Assembly (NCBI GenBank): GCA_016214375.1
Contig: JACROQ010000017.1
Span: 1-8,767, forward strand
DNA: 8,767 bases
Direction of reading: 5' to 3'
Source: Nitrospirota bacterium
Lineage (GTDB): Bacteria > Nitrospirota > 9FT-COMBO-42-15 > HDB-SIOI813
Both the position numbers and the translations under genes were made by a program. Below, in pieces: positions 6,701 through 8,767 of the stretch (its first letter is position 1; each line of letters begins with the position of its first letter). Below the pieces are notes generated by a model. That model saw nothing but the letters and a program-made list of their open reading frames with translations, was not told the origin of the DNA and searched no databases.

Positions 6701-7144
6701 ATGAAAAAAGGCATAACGATCATAGTCGTGCTGGCGATAGCAGGTGTGGCCATCTTCTTTTATCTCAATTCACACAAGGGTCTTACGGCCGATGGGGATG
6801 GTCCTCCGACCTACTTGAAGTATAAGAACAATATGGATTGGAGTGGAGGAGAGACAAAACCAATCGTCTCTACGGCACTTTTTACCGGCATAGCACGGGA
6901 GGCTTACGCCGCCGCTGCGGCGATACCGGATGTCCTGGATCGCCTATACTGCTACTGTTATTGCGCTGAGGATCATGGGCATAAGAGTCTGCGGACCTGT
7001 TTTACAGAGGGACATGGCGCCGATTGTGATACCTGCATCAATGAGGCCATCCTTGCCCAAAAGCTCCATGAAAAAGGCGCCGGCATCAAGGAGATCAGAG
7101 ACAGCATAGACAGTCAGTATTACAGACCGTATCGTGATAATTAA
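6701..7144 (+). CDS. CYCXC / PCYCGC-motif membrane-anchored cysteine-rich protein
   Basis: The 147-aa product starts with MKKG and a hydrophobic segment (about residues 5-22), a signal anchor or signal peptide that would place the rest outside the cytoplasmic membrane. No lipobox cysteine is seen. The C-terminal half carries CYCYC (C84, C86, C88), then HGHKS (92-96), C100, H105, C109 and C112, ending DCDTCINEA. This pattern resembles the CYCXC/PCYCGC family, some members of which are described as selenoproteins; all positions here are cysteine and no in-frame TGA occurs. The cysteines and histidines suggest metal binding or redox chemistry, but the biochemical role is unknown. AGGAGG at 6685-6690 and AGAGG at 6691-6695 provide a strong ribosome site. 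The gene starts 21 nt after smpB with no terminator between, so co-transcription is likely. Confidence 0.8.
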   Translation: MKKGITIIVVLAIAGVAIFFYLNSHKGLTADGDGPPTYLKYKNNMDWSGGETKPIVSTALFTGIAREAYAAAAAIPDVLDRLYCYCYCAEDHGHKSLRTCFTEGHGADCDTCINEAILAQKLHEKGAGIKEIRDSIDSQYYRPYRDN

Positions 7145-7200
7145 GGTTCTTCCGGGAATTGAGTGGATATAATTATTCCCTGGGGCATGAAAACCCAGCA

Positions 7201-7273
7201 TGTCACCCTGAGCCGAAGGCGAAGGGTCTGATGCACCGGGTTAATCAGATTCTTCGCTGCGCTCAGAATGACA
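7201..7273. repeat. Dispersed-type palindromic repeat (REP/MITE-like)
   Basis: The left arm 7201-7230 begins TGTCACCCTGAGC and ends GCGAAGGGTCTG. The right arm 7246-7273, read in reverse complement, begins TGTCATTCTGAGC and ends GCGAAGAATCTG. The arms thus form an imperfect inverted repeat of about 28 bp around a 15-nt centre. Sequences of the TGTCATTCTGAGCG type recur in the intergenic regions of many environmental bacterial genomes. No coding capacity is seen, so it would be mobilised or copied only in trans, if at all. Confidence 0.7.
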
Positions 7274-7319
7274 GCGAAGTGGCAGGGGGATTTTCAGATG
7301 AAATAGGACGTTGTGCAAA

Positions 7320-7442
7320 GGAGCCGCTCAAAAATGCTCAGATGCAAGGAAGGACGAGGATTTGAGCCGAGGCGTACTTCCCGTACGTTGAGGCTCAAAT
7401 CCGAAGTCCTGACGCCGCAGATGAGCGTTTTTCAGCGGCTCC
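7320..7442. repeat. Large imperfect palindrome abutting ssrA
   Basis: GGAGCCGCTCAAAAATGCTC at the left end matches the reverse complement of the right end, GGAGCCGCTGAAAAACGCTC. Inner blocks GGATTTGAGCC (left, 7358-7368) and GGCTCAAATCC (right) pair as well, and the centre is GTAC-TTCCC-GTAC. The arms are about 58 and 60 nt with scattered mismatches, enough for a very long hairpin in RNA or single-stranded DNA. It resembles palindromic intergenic repeats known from deltaproteobacterial and related genomes (from memory, not searched). The element has no gene and ends 6 nt before the tmRNA. Confidence 0.75.
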
Positions 7443-7448
7443 GCAGAG

Positions 7449-7803
7449 GGGGGCGACTGGCTTCGACGGAAATCGAGAGGCCAGGGTTGCATGCTGAGGT
7501 CCCGTTGGCCTCATTAAACAAACGGGAAATTTTAACTGCCAACGAAGAATTGGCACTCGCTGCCTAAATAAGGCAGCGACGCTCTTCCTGAAGTCGCCTG
7601 TGTTTCAGGAAAGAGTGTAATATCAGCAGGCTGGCCTGTCATTTCCTCCTGTGGATGACAGGCGAGATTTAGCAGGATAGCGGCATCCCGGGCCTGCCGG
7701 CGGGCATAAGATGCGGCGAAGACTCAAATACTCCGACTAAGCATGTAGTAACCCTGATGCTGAACGTTTTCGGACGCGGGTTCGATTCCCGCCGCCTCCA
7801 CCA
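7449..7803 (+). ncRNA. ssrA: tmRNA (ssrA), tag peptide ANEELALAA
   Basis: This is a one-piece tmRNA that rescues stalled ribosomes together with SmpB. The 5' end GGGGGCG (7449-7455) pairs with CGCCTCC (7793-7799), followed by A and an encoded CCA ending at 7803. The tRNA-like part shows CTGGCTTCGACGG near the 5' end and a T arm GCGGG-TTCGATT-CCCGC near the 3' end. Pseudoknot 1 is visible as CCCGTT/AACGGG. The resume region TAACT-GCC leads into GCC AAC GAA GAA TTG GCA CTC GCT GCC TAA (7538-7567), encoding ANEELALAA. The TAA AND a further TAA sit in the loop of the CGCTGCC/GGCAGCG hairpin, as in helix 5 of other tmRNAs. The tag keeps the hydrophobic -ALAA-like end recognised by ClpXP-type proteases. 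Ends were set by the acceptor pairing. Confidence 0.96.
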
Positions 7804-7811
7804 AATGCTAC

Positions 7812-7851
7812 AAGGCCCCTGATTGTTAATCGATCGGGGGCCTTCTTTTTT
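7812..7851 (+). terminator. Strong intrinsic terminator of ssrA
   Basis: AAGGCCCCTGAT (7812-7823) pairs with ATCGGGGGCCTT (7833-7844), a 12-bp GC-rich stem with one G-T pair and a 9-nt loop, followed by CTTTTTT (7845-7851). It starts 8 nt after the tmRNA CCA and should separate ssrA from the downstream gene. Confidence 0.92.
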
Positions 7852-7865
7852 CCCACAGTGTAGTT

Positions 7866-7871
7866 TATAAT
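7866..7871 (+). promoter_or_regulatory. Candidate -10 box for the Rsm22-family gene
   Basis: A perfect TATAAT lies just after the ssrA terminator and about 58 nt before the ATG at 7929. The only -35 at proper spacing is TTCTTT (7843-7848), inside the terminator T-run, matching three of six positions. The call rests on the -10 box and location alone. Confidence 0.3.
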
Positions 7872-7928
7872 TCACACAGAATAGATTATGAGAAAACCCA
7901 AAGAAAAGTTCTTATCTGAAAGAAGGTG

Positions 7929-8767
7929 ATGAGTGGCAAAAGAGTGGATATAAAATCAGGCACGGCAGACAGCCCGGAGTTAAGGGGCCTTGCCCGGGAT
8001 GTCATCCGTCTCTCCAATCTCTTCACGCGGGAGCGGGAGAAACTGCCGCCGGGATATCTCACAGATGAGGGGCTCCGCAGGGCCTATATCCATTATTTCC
8101 TTCCCGCCAATATTGACAAGATCCATACACCGTTACAGGAACTCTCGCTCCATCCTGGAAACATATTGTTAAAAGAGAGGCTTCAAATCCTGGATCTCGG
8201 CTGTGGTCCAGGGACCGCCATCCTGGGGATGCTGGAATACTTTTCATCCCGTAGGGAAGCCAGCCACCCCCTTCTTGATTTTACAGCAGTGGATGCGGTT
8301 CAGGAGAATCTCTCCGAGACCATCACGCAATTCACTCATCTTACACGCCGAAGACCGGTAAAGGCATCCCTCATCACCTCGAAGGCCACAGTGGAAAGGT
8401 TTCTTACACGATGCAGGGACAAAAATTCCTATGACATCATCGTGATACTCAATCTCCTGAGTGAGCTATTTCCCGGAGATCCGCAGGGGATCTCCAAAAG
8501 GATTCAGTTATTGAAAAGGATTATGGATAAACTTCTTGCGAGAGAAGGGAGCCTCATCCTCATCGAACCGGCGCTCAGGGAGACATCGAGGGGGCTTCTG
8601 ATGGTCCGGGACGGCCTGCTGCACGAAGGTTTTCATCTCTACGCCCCGTGTCTCACTGAAGGCCCGTGCCCTGCGTTGACCCATCCAAAGGACTGGTGTC
8701 ATGCGGATGTCCCGTGGGAACCTCCGGAACTGGTCAGGGATATTGACAGGTTGACCGGACTCAGGAA
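7929..8767 (+). CDS. Rsm22/METTL17-family SAM-dependent methyltransferase, N-terminal part (runs off window)
   Basis: An uninterrupted frame of 279 codons runs from ATG 7929 to the window edge. The product has a helical N-terminal region including RRAYIHYFLPANIDKI (50-65), then the SAM-binding motif LDLGCGPG (88-95), an acidic strand end FTAVDA (about 118-123), and IVILNLLSEL (about 172-181) at motif IV. A later stretch reads LILIEPALRETSRGLL. C241, C247 and C257 (C-x5-C-x9-C, in APCLTEGPCP and DWCH) match the cysteine cluster of Rsm22/METTL17 proteins, which bind a 4Fe-4S cluster; the fourth cysteine would lie beyond the edge. Eukaryotic relatives assist mitochondrial small-subunit assembly; the bacterial role is not settled. 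AGAAGG (7921-7926) is only 2 nt before the ATG, so an in-frame GTG at 7944 is a possible alternative start. Confidence 0.88.
   Translation, partial: MSGKRVDIKSGTADSPELRGLARDVIRLSNLFTREREKLPPGYLTDEGLRRAYIHYFLPANIDKIHTPLQELSLHPGNILLKERLQILDLGCGPGTAILGMLEYFSSRREASHPLLDFTAVDAVQENLSETITQFTHLTRRRPVKASLITSKATVERFLTRCRDKNSYDIIVILNLLSELFPGDPQGISKRIQLLKRIMDKLLAREGSLILIEPALRETSRGLLMVRDGLLHEGFHLYAPCLTEGPCPALTHPKDWCHADVPWEPPELVRDIDRLTGLR

Larger units (their letters stand above)
7145..7448. other. 304-bp gap before tmRNA filled by palindromic repeats
   Basis: This non-coding stretch holds, in order: a weak hairpin GGGAAT/ATTCCC (7154-7159 with 7175-7180) whose loop contains TATAAT (7168-7173) but no good -35; the palindromic repeat at 7201-7273; a short unique segment (7274-7319); and the large palindrome at 7320-7442, ending 6 nt before the mature tmRNA. 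I see no convincing promoter directly upstream of the tmRNA. Short open frames here lie inside the repeats and look spurious. Confidence 0.6.

Noticed and set aside
7168..7173. Perfect TATAAT as the ssrA promoter
   Set aside because: No recognisable -35 at 16-18 bp upstream and it would imply a leader of roughly 270 nt through both palindromes; kept only as a possibility.
7154..7180. GGGAAT/ATTCCC hairpin after the CYCXC gene as a terminator
   Set aside because: The stem is only 6 bp with a 15-nt loop and is followed by CTGGGG, not a T-run.
7159..7365. Plus-strand 68-codon open frame in the pre-ssrA gap
   Set aside because: It lies almost wholly within the two repeats and has no SD; repeat-derived.
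7201..7442. CRISPR array
   Set aside because: The two repeats differ from each other, are inverted rather than direct, and there is no regular repeat-spacer pattern or cas gene.
7313..7567. Plus-strand 84-codon open frame across the palindrome into tmRNA
   Set aside because: It reads through the inverted repeat and the tmRNA body; only its last nine codons (the tag) are genuinely translated, and by resumption rather than initiation.
7669..7875. Minus-strand open frame of 68 codons with a WWRRRESNPRP-like segment
   Set aside because: It is antisense to the tmRNA 3' domain and its terminator. This peptide is a familiar artefact of translating the complement of tRNA-like T-arm sequence.

Overview
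The window reads as a bacterial chromosome segment carrying mostly housekeeping genes: tex, glnD, a tRNA-Leu gene, smpB, the tmRNA gene ssrA and an Rsm22-family methyltransferase. These are interleaved with a few poorly characterised small genes and two palindromic repeats. Full-length GlnD (PII-linked nitrogen control), a one-piece tmRNA, a CYCXC-type cysteine-rich protein and two families of dispersed palindromes together suggest a Gram-negative environmental bacterium, perhaps of the Nitrospirota or Desulfobacterota type. This lineage guess is inference; no single gene fixes it.

Layout. At 1-177 (minus) is the 5' part of a DUF433 antitoxin-like gene. Its reading frame breaks at a run of seven G's, and a consensus-like promoter sits so close that the transcript may be leaderless. 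Divergent from it, 311-769 (plus) encodes a YaiI/YqxD (UPF0178) protein behind an unusual leader that combines a hairpin, an exposed Shine-Dalgarno sequence and a five-codon ORF. A probable 58-aa small gene (784-960) follows. tex (1033-3276) is complete. It converges on glnD (3334-6009, minus), which begins only 10 nt downstream of the CCA end of tRNA-Leu(GAG) (6020-6104, minus). A TTGACA-containing promoter lies just upstream of that tRNA, so tRNA and glnD look co-transcribed.

From 6151 rightward is a trans-translation neighbourhood. smpB (6224-6679) has its own extended -10 promoter. It is followed 21 nt later by a membrane-anchored CYCXC-family protein (6701-7144), then by about 300 bp of palindromic repeats, and then by ssrA/tmRNA (7449-7803) with a strong terminator (7812-7851). 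SmpB and tmRNA are obligate partners in ribosome rescue; the encoded tag reads ANEELALAA. The larger palindrome ends 6 nt before the mature tmRNA 5' end, which leaves no room for an ordinary adjacent promoter.

The window closes with the N-terminal 279 codons of an Rsm22/METTL17-family methyltransferase (7929 to the edge) carrying three cysteines of a likely Fe-S site.

The points most worth a second look are the tRNA-glnD junction, the smpB-CYCXC-ssrA arrangement with its palindromes, the frameshifted DUF433 gene, and the leader of the YaiI gene. I did not find a clearly new defence or mobile system.
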